From CAVPDA01 sp963702495 (GTDB lineage Bacteria; Pseudomonadota; Gammaproteobacteria; Burkholderiales; Rhodocyclaceae): DNA of 64,000 nucleotides. The translations under genes and the position numbers were made by a program. Below the pieces are notes generated by a model. It was given only the letters and a program-made list of their open reading frames with translations, searched no databases and was not told where the DNA came from. The stretch is taken from positions 124,001 through 188,000 of the forward strand of contig CAVPDA010000004.1 in the NCBI GenBank assembly GCA_963702495.1, written 5' to 3'. Shown here one piece after another: positions 46,543-54,439 of this stretch (its first letter is position 1; the number at the start of each line of letters is the position of its first letter).

Positions 46543-47230
46543 GTCCGGCGGGCGGCCCCGCCGCGCAATAGCAGTCTTCCCTACGACATATCCTCAGCTC
46601 GGCCGAAGCCGCTCGGTGACGGTGCGCCTTGCCATCGTGGACCGACGGCTTCGAGGCGCAATCGCGGCAATCCTGGCGAAGAACTACCCGGACGGCGGGT
46701 ATTGGGGATTTGCAGGGGCCGGCCCCCTTGTTCCGGCTCGGGGGATAGACAAGGGGAAACTCCCCTTGTTCGTACAGGGCAGGTTCTCCGGCCGCAGGGA
46801 GCCGGCGAACCTGCTTGGTTCCGGCGCGGCCGGCTTTGGATGTGCCAGCGCGCTGCGCCGGCGTCGGACCGTCGAGCGAACGATGAAAGCGATGCGCGCG
46901 CAGGACACATCATCGGTCAAGCCAGAGGCATATTGGCGGCCCCGAACCGTGAGCCGATGACATGTTGGAGGACGGGAAGCCGGGGCGACCATCCCGATTC
47001 CGATCGAGCGGCTGCTTCCGAGAGACGTTTGCTTCGGGCGTGAGGCGATGCATCTCCCGGGTGGGGCATCCGCCAAGCAGTCCGACGCAAACCGCCGGAA
47101 ATAGCGTCCCGAGCGTCAGCAGCGGCCCGTGCAACCCGGCAGCCCCTGGCCTTTGAAGGCCGCGGCTGAGCCGATGGCGCACGGATGCCGTGCTGGTTTT
47201 CCCGCAGGGCGAACGGCTGCGCACGCCGAC
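46543..47230. other. 690-bp intergenic region with one hairpin
   Basis: No gene is supported. A perfect 9-bp stem ACAAGGGGA-AAC-TCCCCTTGT lies at 46749-46769, too far from the GST stop to be a clear terminator. Remaining sequence shows no repeat or RNA signature. Confidence 0.45.
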
Positions 47231-47716
47231 TCAGTCGTCGTGATGTTTGCGCTTGTGCTTGTGCTTGTTCTTGTGCTTGTGCCCGTCGTGGTCGTCGTAG
47301 TGGTAGCGGACCTCGCGTCGATAATACGTGCGGGAGGGCGGCGGCGGACGGTCGGTCACGTTGGCACCGACCACGGCGCCCGCGGCGCCGCCCAGACCGC
47401 TGCCGACGATGCCGCCGGTGCTGCCGCCCACCGATTGTCCGACTGCAGTTCCGGCAGCACCTCCCAGGGCGCCGCCGACGACCGCGCCGGTGCGCGCCTG
47501 ACCCTTGGTCGATACGGCGCCACCGACGCCGCCGCCCACGGCGCCGCCGACCACGCCGCCGGTCTTGCCGCCCAGCGATTGACCGATCGCCGTGCCGGCG
47601 GCCGCGCCCAGGCCGCCGCCGACGGCCGTGCCCAGATCCTGGGCGATGGCGGTGCCGATCGACAGTGTTCCGACCAGCAGCGAATGCATGATTGCCTGTT
47701 TCATCTTCTGCATCAT
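47231..47716 (-). CDS. Glycine-zipper exported protein with His/Lys tail
   Basis: A 161-aa protein. SD GGGAGC precedes the ATG at 47716; the signal peptide is IMHSLLVGTLSIGTAIA. The mature part is a long glycine-zipper run (GGGLGAAAGTAIGQSLGGKT, GGVVGGAVGGGVGGAV) of the kind found in membrane-inserting outer-membrane proteins such as the OmpA-like/SlyB group. The last 25 residues are dominated by Asp, His and Lys (YHYDDHDGHKHKNKHKHKRK), a possible metal-binding tail. Function unknown. Confidence 0.7.
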   Translation of the reverse strand: MMQKMKQAIMHSLLVGTLSIGTAIAQDLGTAVGGGLGAAAGTAIGQSLGGKTGGVVGGAVGGGVGGAVSTKGQARTGAVVGGALGGAAGTAVGQSVGGSTGGIVGSGLGGAAGAVVGANVTDRPPPPSRTYYRREVRYHYDDHDGHKHKNKHKHKRKHHDD

Positions 47717-47931
47717 GTGCTCCCGTTCCAATTTGAAGACCTGCCCGGTCGCCGGCCCGTGGCGGGCAACCGAAAGACGGCAGAAATTATCAAAATCCAC
47801 CCGATCCGACAAACCGACTTGTCGTTTGCCCCCGACAACCCCGAGGAGGTTATCGGCAACGACCGCCCCACATTGACGGGCGCATGCCGGCCGTTTAATG
47901 TCGCCGCTCGTTCGTTCATTTGCGGCACACC

Positions 47932-48285
47932 ATGGCAGACACCGACACCGAACGCCTCACCCGGCGGCTGCGGCGCTTCGCCGGCGAGCGCGGCTGGAAC
48001 CGCATCGACACGCCGAAGAACCTCGCCGTCGCGGTACTGGTGGAAGCGGCGGAACTGCAGGAGCATTTCCAGTGGCTGGAGCAGGAGGAGAGCTTCCGGC
48101 TCTCGGGCGAGCGGCGGCAGGCGGCGGAACTGGAGATGGCCGACGTCTTGATCTTCCTGCTGCGGCTCGCCGACACGCTGCACATCGATCTCACGGCCGC
48201 CGCGCGGCGCAAGATCGAAATCAACGCCGCCAAATACCCGGCCGACAAGGTGAGCGGCCGCGCCGTCAAGTACACCGAGCTGTAG
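47932..48285 (+). CDS. MazG-like nucleotide pyrophosphohydrolase 1
   Basis: A 117-aa protein of the RS21-C6/dCTPase type, an all-alpha NTP-PPase. The metal-binding residues are visible in AVLVEAAELQEHFQWLEQEE (ExxE) and AAELEMADVLIFLLRLAD (ExxD). The start at 47932 (MADTDTERL) was chosen over one four codons upstream by homology length. These enzymes remove non-canonical NTPs such as modified dCTP. It lies 10 bp before the FAD reductase gene, and a second family member follows that gene. Confidence 0.88.
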   Translation: MADTDTERLTRRLRRFAGERGWNRIDTPKNLAVAVLVEAAELQEHFQWLEQEESFRLSGERRQAAELEMADVLIFLLRLADTLHIDLTAAARRKIEINAAKYPADKVSGRAVKYTEL

Positions 48286-48295
48286 CCCTGACCCC

Positions 48296-49501
48296 ATGAG
48301 CGATGCGACCCGGGTGCTGATCGTCGGCGCCGGCCCCGCCGGCTGCGCCGCCGCCCTCACTCTGGCCCGCGCCGGCATGGCCGTGACCATGGTGGACCAG
48401 CACCGTTTCCCGCGCGACAAGGTGTGCGGCGACGCCCTCATCCCCGACGCGCTGGCGGCCCTGGACCGGCTGGGACTGACGGCGCGGGTGCTGACGGCCG
48501 CCCACACGCTGCCGCGCATCCGCGTCTACGCGCCGAACCGCCGTCACGTCGAAGTCGGCGGCAGGCTCGCCTGCATTCCCCGCCGCATCCTCGACGACCT
48601 GCTGTGCAGCGCGGCGGCCGAGGCGGGCGCGCAGTTCGTCGCCCCCCTGCGCCTGGAGGAATTCGTCGAGCAGGACGGCGTCATCCGCGGGGCGCGCTTT
48701 CGCCACGGCGAGGACGGCGGCGCGGTGGAGATCCGGGCCGGTCTGACGCTGCTCGCCACCGGCGCCGCCAGCGCCCCGCTCGAACTGGCCGGCCTGTGCG
48801 AGCGCAAGCAGCCTTCCGGCATCGCCGTGCGCGCCTACTACCGTCAGCCGCAAATGGCGCGGGAGATCGATCACCTGTGCATCTCCTTCGACCACGGCAT
48901 CGTTCCCGGCTACGGCTGGATCTTTCCGGGACCGGGCGGCGTGTTCAACGTCGGCGCCGGATACTTCCACGATTCGCGACGCATGCCGGAACCGGGCAAC
49001 GTGCGCCGCGTGTTCGAATTCTTCGTGGCCTCCTTTCCGCCGGCGCGCCAACTGGTGAGCGAGGCGGAGCAGGTGACGGAACTGAAGGGCGCGCCGCTGC
49101 GCACCGCGCTCAAGGGCGCGCGCCTGTGGCGATCCGGCCTGCTGGCGATCGGCGAGGCCGCGGGCACCACCTACTCGTTCAGCGGCGAAGGCATCGGCAA
49201 GGCGATGGAATCCGGCATGCTGGCGGCGGAAACGGCCATCGCTTGGTTCGAGCGCCGCCCCGGAGCGGACGACCCGGGCCGCACCTATGCCCAGGCCATG
49301 CGGCAGCGTTTCGCCGCCCGCTTCGCCGCCTACGAGGCGGCGCAGCGCTGGCTGTCCTATCCGGCGATCTGCAACTTCATCGCCGCCCGCGCCCGCAACG
49401 GCCGCTTCGTCCGCAGCCAGCTCTCCGGCATGCTCAGTGAAAGCAGTGACCCGCGCGGGCTTTTCTCCATCACCGGTTTCGCGCGCGCGCTGCTGAAATG
49501 A
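48296..49501 (+). CDS. FAD-dependent geranylgeranyl-reductase-family oxidoreductase
   Basis: A 401-aa flavoprotein: VLIVGAGPAGCAAALTLAR dinucleotide motif, HRFPRDKVCGDALIPDAL (PxxKxCGxxL), YGWIFPGPGGVFNVGAGYFH (the PxxYxWxFP motif), and LAIGEAAGTTYSFSGEGIGK (GDAAGxxxPxxGEGI variant). The family reduces prenyl or polyunsaturated chains, for example in quinone or lipid metabolism. It starts 10 bp after the pyrophosphohydrolase stop, which suggests cotranscription. The substrate is not evident. Confidence 0.85.
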   Translation: MSDATRVLIVGAGPAGCAAALTLARAGMAVTMVDQHRFPRDKVCGDALIPDALAALDRLGLTARVLTAAHTLPRIRVYAPNRRHVEVGGRLACIPRRILDDLLCSAAAEAGAQFVAPLRLEEFVEQDGVIRGARFRHGEDGGAVEIRAGLTLLATGAASAPLELAGLCERKQPSGIAVRAYYRQPQMAREIDHLCISFDHGIVPGYGWIFPGPGGVFNVGAGYFHDSRRMPEPGNVRRVFEFFVASFPPARQLVSEAEQVTELKGAPLRTALKGARLWRSGLLAIGEAAGTTYSFSGEGIGKAMESGMLAAETAIAWFERRPGADDPGRTYAQAMRQRFAARFAAYEAAQRWLSYPAICNFIAARARNGRFVRSQLSGMLSESSDPRGLFSITGFARALLK

Positions 49502-49539
49502 ATTTCACCGGAACTTTCCATCAATGAAGGACGCCACGA

Positions 49540-49864
49540 ATGACTGCCGTGCTGGAGGATCTCAAGGAGCGGTTGCGCCGCTTCGCCACCGACCGCGACT
49601 GGGAGCGCTTCCATACGCCGAAGAACCTGTCCATGGCCCTGACCGCCGAGGCCGCCGAACTGGTGGCGCACTTTCAGTGGCTCGGGGAAGGCGAGGCCGT
49701 GACGCAGGCGGCATTGCCGGAGATCGAGCAGGAAATGGCCGACGTGCTGATCTATCTGGTGCGGCTGGCGGACCGGCTCGACGTTCAACCTGCTCGGCGC
49801 GGTCGAGCGCAAGATGGCGATCAACGCCCTGCGTTTTCCTCCGCCGCCCGGGCCGGAAACGTAG
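49540..49864 (+). pseudogene. MazG-like nucleotide pyrophosphohydrolase 2, frameshifted
   Basis: The frame from 49540 reads LRRFATDRDWERFHTPKNLS, EAAELVAHFQWLGEGE and EQEMADVLIYLVRLADRLD, then leaves the family at 49783. Removing one G in GACGTTCAAC continues as FNLLGAVERKMAINALRFPP and stops at the TAG at 49862, the expected C-terminus. It is a paralogue of the gene at 47932. The uncorrected frame runs on antisense to the HtrA-like gene and is not a real extension. Indel in nature or in the sequence. Confidence 0.8.
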
Positions 49865-49869
49865 CCACG

Positions 49870-50883
49870 TCAATACGTCGGCTTCTTGCGCAGATAATCG
49901 GCGCGGGCCACCGAACGCAGCTTGACGTCCTTCACCGCCACGCCCTGCAGCACCTTGAGCGGCACTTCGACGCCGGCGGACCCGAGGCTCCACACCTTGC
50001 GATAGAAGTCCGCCTGTGTCTTCACCTCATGGCTGCCGACGCCGACGACGATGTCGCCGCCGCGTATGCCGGCCGCCTCGGCCGGACCGTCGGGCGAGAC
50101 CCGCACCACCACCAGATGGCCGCTCACTTCGTCGGTGGACAGGCCGAGCCAGGGATGCGCCGGTCCGGCGCGACCGGTGGCGATCAGGTTCGACAGAATG
50201 GGCTTGACCAGATCGATCGGCACGAACATGTTGCCCGGGACCGGCGTCTCGGTCTGGGCCGAGTCGCGCACCAGCAGCGATCCCACCCCCACCAGGCGTC
50301 CGCGGCGGTCGATCAGCGCCGACCCCGCCCAGTGCGGCGTCGGCGGCGTGATGAAGATCGCCGAGTCGAGCAGGTACTCCCAGTTGGCGGTGAACTCGCG
50401 TCGCGACACGACGAAGGCGAGGCTGACCGCGTTGCGCCCGCCGTAGGGCAGCACCATCACCGGGTCGCGCTCCTCCACGGCAGCGGAATCCCCGAGGGCG
50501 ATGGGCTTGGCGTCGCGCGGCAGAGGGGCGCGCAGCACGGCGAATCCGGTGTTGTGATCGTAGCCGACGAGCGATGCCGGCAGCGTCTTGCCGTCGGCGG
50601 TGGTGATCTCGATGGTGTCCGCCTCCAGCACGATGTAGCCGATGGTCAGCAGGTGGCCCTTGTCGTCGATGACGATGCCCGAGCCTTCGCGCTCGGCGCC
50701 GAGGTAATGCGAGGTGCGGGCATCGGGGACCGCCTTCATCTTGACCTGTACCACGGCGGACAGGGTCTCCTCGGCCTGCCGCGCCTCGCTCTCGTCATCC
50801 TTGGACCTGGCCGTGGCCAGCAGCAGGCCGGCCAACAGCGGCACCAGCAGCAACTTGATGAACGACGCGTGGGATGGCTTCAT
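49870..50883 (-). CDS. HtrA-like PDZ protein without catalytic triad
   Basis: A 337-aa exported protein: signal LLLVPLLAGLLLATA, a chymotrypsin-fold domain (GSGIVIDDKGHLLTIGYIVL, then NTGFAVLRAPLPRDAKPIAL) and a C-terminal PDZ domain (LGLSTDEVSGHLVVVRVSPD, AAGIRGGDIVVGVGSHEV). Compared with DegP, the His of TNxHV is Tyr83, the Asp of xTDxAx is Gly113, and the Ser of GNSGG is Ala186. All three triad positions are replaced, so it is a pseudoprotease, perhaps a periplasmic scaffold or chaperone. It is convergent with the frameshifted MazG-like gene and divergent from the DsrC-like gene. Confidence 0.82.
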   Translation of the reverse strand: MKPSHASFIKLLLVPLLAGLLLATARSKDDESEARQAEETLSAVVQVKMKAVPDARTSHYLGAEREGSGIVIDDKGHLLTIGYIVLEADTIEITTADGKTLPASLVGYDHNTGFAVLRAPLPRDAKPIALGDSAAVEERDPVMVLPYGGRNAVSLAFVVSRREFTANWEYLLDSAIFITPPTPHWAGSALIDRRGRLVGVGSLLVRDSAQTETPVPGNMFVPIDLVKPILSNLIATGRAGPAHPWLGLSTDEVSGHLVVVRVSPDGPAEAAGIRGGDIVVGVGSHEVKTQADFYRKVWSLGSAGVEVPLKVLQGVAVKDVKLRSVARADYLRKKPTY

Positions 50884-51051
50884 GGCGACCTCCGCCGGCG
50901 GAATCTATGGTTTCATTCTGGACCGCGGCCAGGCACTTTTCCAGTCGATTCCCGCGGCGCACTGCCGGCGCAGGCGCGAGCGCTGCCACCCCGGAGCACC
51001 GCGTGTGCTACAAAGAAGGAGCGCACCCGTTTCAACAGCAGGGAGACAACC

Positions 51052-51417
51052 ATGTACGACGCCAACAGAACGATCCGCCATCAGTGGCTGGGACGAGGCG
51101 ATCCCGACAGCGACCTGCTCGACCTGGACCATTGGTCGCCGCACGTCGCCCAGCGGCGCGCCGCCGAAATGGGCATCGACCTCGGCGACGAGCACTGGCA
51201 GGTGATCTACTGCCTGCGCGAACACTACCGCCTGCACGGCTGCGCCCATAGCGCCCGCGAACTGGTGCGCCACATGGAGCGCGAGTTCGCCGAGGAGGGC
51301 GGCCGCCGCTACCTGTACCAACTGTTCCCGCACGGCCCGATCGTCCAGGCCAGCCATATCGCCGGCCTGCCGCTGCCGCCGGGAACCATCGATTCCTCCT
51401 TCGGCAGCGTGCACTGA
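51052..51417 (+). CDS. DsrC/TusE-like protein lacking redox cysteines
   Basis: A 121-aa protein of the DsrC/TusE/RspA family: HWSPHVAQRRAAEMGIDLGD, EHWQVIYCLREHYRLHG, and the C-terminal RRYLYQLFPHGPIVQASHIA. In DsrC the flexible arm ends in two Cys 11 residues apart. Here the matching positions are Ser101 and Thr112, and the chain continues to IDSSFGSVH. It therefore cannot carry persulfide on that arm and is likely regulatory, as proposed for cysteine-less relatives. The ATG at 51052 follows AGGGAG. Confidence 0.82.
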   Translation: MYDANRTIRHQWLGRGDPDSDLLDLDHWSPHVAQRRAAEMGIDLGDEHWQVIYCLREHYRLHGCAHSARELVRHMEREFAEEGGRRYLYQLFPHGPIVQASHIAGLPLPPGTIDSSFGSVH

Positions 51418-51457
51418 AATCACTGCACGCGGGGGACTGCCGCGCGGTCCTCCGTCT

Positions 51458-52051
51458 TCAACCGCCCTGCTTCTTGCCGAAGCGAGCCTGCCACTCGGCT
51501 TCGAGTTGCTCGTCGCTCTTGTAGTGCGGCACGCGGACGACGTAGCGCTTGAGATTCTGGATACGGAAGGGGACGTCCCGGGACTCGTTTTCCCAGTACC
51601 AGTCGCCGAGTTCGACGTTCTTCTTCTCGTCCATCTCCCAGTGGCGTCGCGCTCGCTCGCTGCCGAACAGGTAGAGGCGGCCGTCCACGATCTTGAAGAT
51701 GTCGGCGCCGATGTTGGCCTTGAGGGCGTAGGGCGCGCCGCTGGCGCAGAAGCCGGCATAGGCCGGCAGGTACTTCTGCGGATTCTGCTGGAAGGCGGCG
51801 CGGTTCGCATCGGAGGCGAAACGGTAGGTGAGGCCGTCATGATCGGCCTTGATCTCGGGCTTGCCCCGAACCGCCTTGCCGTCGGTGAAGAACGCCACCG
51901 GATCGTTGCCGCGCAGCATCAGGCGGCTGTCCGAGCCGTCGGCAACCACGTTCTGCACCGTGCCGCAGCCCGGGAGCAGCACCACGGCCGCGAGCAGCAG
52001 CGCCCGGCGCAGGAACGAATCCAGCAGAAAGTGCCGCAGTGCCTGGCCCAT
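51458..52051 (-). CDS. YHS-domain lipoprotein
   Basis: A 197-aa protein with lipobox signal ALLLAAVVLLPGC. The YHS domain spans about residues 45-125: MLRGNDPVAFFTDGKAVRGK, GLTYRFASDANRAAFQQNPQ and KYLPAYAGFCASGAPYALKA. YHS modules bind metal or act as sensory or copper-handling domains. An acidic and basic C-terminal region follows (NVELGDWYWENESRDVPFR). It is convergent with the DsrC-like gene, 40 bp away. Confidence 0.82.
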   Translation of the reverse strand: MGQALRHFLLDSFLRRALLLAAVVLLPGCGTVQNVVADGSDSRLMLRGNDPVAFFTDGKAVRGKPEIKADHDGLTYRFASDANRAAFQQNPQKYLPAYAGFCASGAPYALKANIGADIFKIVDGRLYLFGSERARRHWEMDEKKNVELGDWYWENESRDVPFRIQNLKRYVVRVPHYKSDEQLEAEWQARFGKKQGG

Positions 52052-52135
52052 GTCCCCTCCTGTCCAAATATTGTCAGTAATCGCCGGAATCTACCAGAAC
52101 CGCCGGCGCCAGGCACAAGACCGTGCGCAACAACG

Positions 52136-52170
52136 AAAACGGCCGCGGCGGATGGCTCCGCGCGGCCGTT
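52136..52170 (-). terminator. Rho-independent terminator of the CBS gene
   Basis: On the minus strand ACGGCCGCG pairs with CGCGGCCGT around a GGAgccaTCC inner stem, followed by TTTTCGTTGTT. It lies 25 bp downstream of the CBS gene stop and upstream of the YHS gene. Confidence 0.75.
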
Positions 52171-52194
52171 GTGTCCCGTGCGAGCGGGATCGGA

Positions 52195-52788
52195 TCAGTG
52201 CAGCAGCATTTCCCCGACCTGGGCGAAGCTGCGCGCGATCTCGGTCGTCTCGATGCTCACGCCGAGCTGCTTTTCCACCTGCGTCGCCGAGAACAGGCCG
52301 CGCACCGTCTGCACGCCCTTCTCGTCCGTATCGATGACCAGGGCGTGACGGCGTCCCACCGCCTTCAGCGTCTCGACCACATGGCCGACGCGGGCGAGCA
52401 CCAGATCGTCCATGTCCACCGCCTCCAGCCGATTGCGCGGCGTCATCACGTCACCCACCTGCACCTCGGCGCGGCTGATGCGCCGCTCATTGACGATGCG
52501 CACCGGCTTCTCGCCCGTGATGTCGGTGGAGGTGATCAGGCCGACGATGTCATTGTGGATATCCACCACCAGCAGCAGACGCACGCCGTTGGCGATCATC
52601 TTGTTCTGCGCGTTCTGCATGGTGGCCGTGGCCTGGATGGTGAGCGCACGCACCTTCTTGAAGTCCGTCATGACGCTGGTGGCGGCGTCGTTCAGCGTCA
52701 CCCGCCGGTTCTCGCTCACGGCGGGTTTGTGAAAACCGACACCGGCGCGGAGTTCCGAAGCGGGAAGCGATTCGAATTTCCTTGGCAT
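52195..52788 (-). CDS. Two-CBS-domain protein
   Basis: A 197-aa cytoplasmic protein. Two CBS motifs are seen, VMTDFKKVRALTIQATATMQ with GVRLLLVVDIHNDIVGLITS, and VGDVMTPRNRLEAVDMDDLV with RRHALVIDTDEKGVQTVRGL. CBS pairs bind adenine nucleotides and regulate partners. No fused effector domain is present. The ATG at 52788 has an excellent SD (AGGAGGAGAGG) and replaces the longer open frame. Confidence 0.88.
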   Translation of the reverse strand: MPRKFESLPASELRAGVGFHKPAVSENRRVTLNDAATSVMTDFKKVRALTIQATATMQNAQNKMIANGVRLLLVVDIHNDIVGLITSTDITGEKPVRIVNERRISRAEVQVGDVMTPRNRLEAVDMDDLVLARVGHVVETLKAVGRRHALVIDTDEKGVQTVRGLFSATQVEKQLGVSIETTEIARSFAQVGEMLLH

Positions 52789-53325
52789 GTCCTCTCCTCC
52801 TGTAGTCCTGTATGTTTGGTTCGCTGCGCCGCATGTCGCGTTGGCAATCCCGAAGCGAGTGGCGTGAATATAGTGAGTTGCGCGAGGCTGTCGAGCGAAT
52901 GTTTTGACCGTTGAATAAAGCATCCCTATAGCCGGAAGGGTCTCGGGGAACTGCCGGAACCGCGGAAACCCGCGCCGGATCTCGATTCTCGCCGATGATG
53001 CAGCGCCATAACAGACGCTCGGACAGGACGCTTGAATTTTTCCATGCGCGCATACGCCGTCCTAATCCCCCGCCGCAGGCGCTTCCCCGCCCGCGCAGGG
53101 CGGAAGTCCATGAGGTGCTCCAGCGCGCCTTCGTGGCGGCACTTCCCCGCCCGCGCGTAGGGCGGGCCGTGCCCGCCGCTTCATTCCTTCGGGGCCCCGC
53201 GTTGCCGCGTCCCCGGGGGGCGTTACAATCCCGAAGTCCCAAGGATGGGCGAAACGAGGCCACCTTCCCCCTAACTGTTCCGTTGCGGGAGAAGGAAAAC
53301 ACAAACCCCGATCGAGGAAAAGAGC
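52789..53325. other. 537-bp intergenic region with short GC-rich repeats
   Basis: The left side is AT-richer and should hold the CBS gene promoter. CTTCCCCGCCCGCGC occurs near 53083 and again near 53142, each followed by GGGCGG, so these are two short REP-like units. No gene is supported. Confidence 0.5.
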
Positions 53326-54192
53326 ATGCGATTTGGACATGGCCGCGAGAGCGACAACGTGGAAGACCGCAGGGGCGAGGGCGCCGGGTCCGGGCTGCCG
53401 ATCGGCCGCGGCGTCGGCATCGGCACCATCGTCCTGGCGCTGGTGGCGTGGTATTTCGGCGTCGACCCGTCCGTGATCCTGGAACAGGCGGGCTCGCCCG
53501 TCCCCACGCCCCAGGTGCAGCAGGGTCCGGCGCAGCGTCCGCCGGCCGAGGACGAGATGGCGCGCTTCGTCGCCCTGGTGCTGGGCGACACCGAAGACAC
53601 CTGGACCCAGATCTTCGCCAAGGCCGGCAAGCAGTACGAATACCCGAAGCTGGTGCTGTTCTCCGGCGCCATCCGCTCCGCCTGCGGCCTGGGGCAGTCC
53701 GCCATGGGTCCGTTCTACTGCCCCGCCGATCAGAAGCTCTACATCGACCTGAGCTTCTATCAGGACCTCAAGACCCGCTTCCGCGCGCCGGGCGACTTCG
53801 CCCAGGCCTATGTCATCGCCCATGAAGTGGGCCACCACGTGCAGAACCTGCTCGGCATCTCGGACAAGGTGCATGCGCTGCAGCAGCGTCACGGGGAGCC
53901 CGAGGCCAACCAGCTCTCGGTGCGGCTCGAACTCCAGGCCGACTGTTTCGCCGGCGTGTGGGCGCACAACGCCGACCGCGCGCGCCAAGTCCTGGAGCAG
54001 GGCGACATCGAGGAGGGCCTGAACGCCGCCGCCGCCATCGGCGACGACCGGATGCAGAAGCAGGCCGGCGGTTTCGTCTCGCCGGACTCGTTCACCCACG
54101 GCAGTTCGGCCCAGCGCGTGCGCTGGTTCAAGCGCGGGCTGGAGTCGGGCGAGGTGAAGCAGTGCAATACCTTCGAAGCGAAGCAGTTGTGA
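53326..54192 (+). CDS. YpfJ/KPN_02809-family neutral zinc metallopeptidase
   Basis: A 288-aa protein: one transmembrane helix near 28-46 (GRGVGIGTIVLALVAWYFGV), then a zincin domain. HEVGHHVQNLLG at about 166-177 is the HExxH motif; CGLGQSAMGPFYCPADQKLY, LELQADCFAGVW and FVSPDSFTHGSSAQRVRWF are family signatures. The family is about 280-300 aa, so it is complete. The SD GAGGAAAAGAG precedes 53326. Substrate unknown. Three 81-bp repeats follow its stop. Confidence 0.9.
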   Translation: MRFGHGRESDNVEDRRGEGAGSGLPIGRGVGIGTIVLALVAWYFGVDPSVILEQAGSPVPTPQVQQGPAQRPPAEDEMARFVALVLGDTEDTWTQIFAKAGKQYEYPKLVLFSGAIRSACGLGQSAMGPFYCPADQKLYIDLSFYQDLKTRFRAPGDFAQAYVIAHEVGHHVQNLLGISDKVHALQQRHGEPEANQLSVRLELQADCFAGVWAHNADRARQVLEQGDIEEGLNAAAAIGDDRMQKQAGGFVSPDSFTHGSSAQRVRWFKRGLESGEVKQCNTFEAKQL

Positions 54193-54435
54193 GCGCCCCC
54201 AGGGCCGGGCTGCGCCCAGCCCGCCCCCCGCGGGGGTCAAGGAAACTTGGGGCGGCCCGGCGTTTCCTTGAGAGCGCCCCCAGGGCCGGGCTGCGCCCAG
54301 CCCGCCCCCCGCGGGGGTCAAGGAAACTTGGGGCGGCCCGGCGTTTCCTTGAGAGCGCCCCCAGGGCCGGGCTGCGCCCAGCCCGCCCCCCGCGGGGGTC
54401 AAGGAAACTTGGGGCGGCCCGGCGTTTCCTTGAGA
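54193..54435. repeat. Three 81-bp tandem repeats
   Basis: Units starting at 54193, 54274 and 54355 are virtually identical and contiguous (each starts GCGCCCCCAGGGCC and ends GGCGTTTCCTTGAGA). Each holds internal inverted repeats (GGGCTGCGCCCAGCCC; CCCCGCGGGG). They fill the space between the ypfJ-like stop and the first TPM gene. Confidence 0.95.
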
Positions 54436-54439
54436 GGAC

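Noticed and set aside
46616..46960. 115-codon frame downstream of the GST gene
   Set aside because: No SD or family likeness; contains a hairpin; treated as intergenic.
49540..51417. One 625-codon protein joining MazG-like 2 to the DsrC-like protein
   Set aside because: The middle is antisense to the HtrA-like gene; the join results from the frameshift at 49783 and a chance open frame.
54193..54435. CRISPR array
   Set aside because: The 81-bp units are directly contiguous with no unique spacers, and no cas genes are present.
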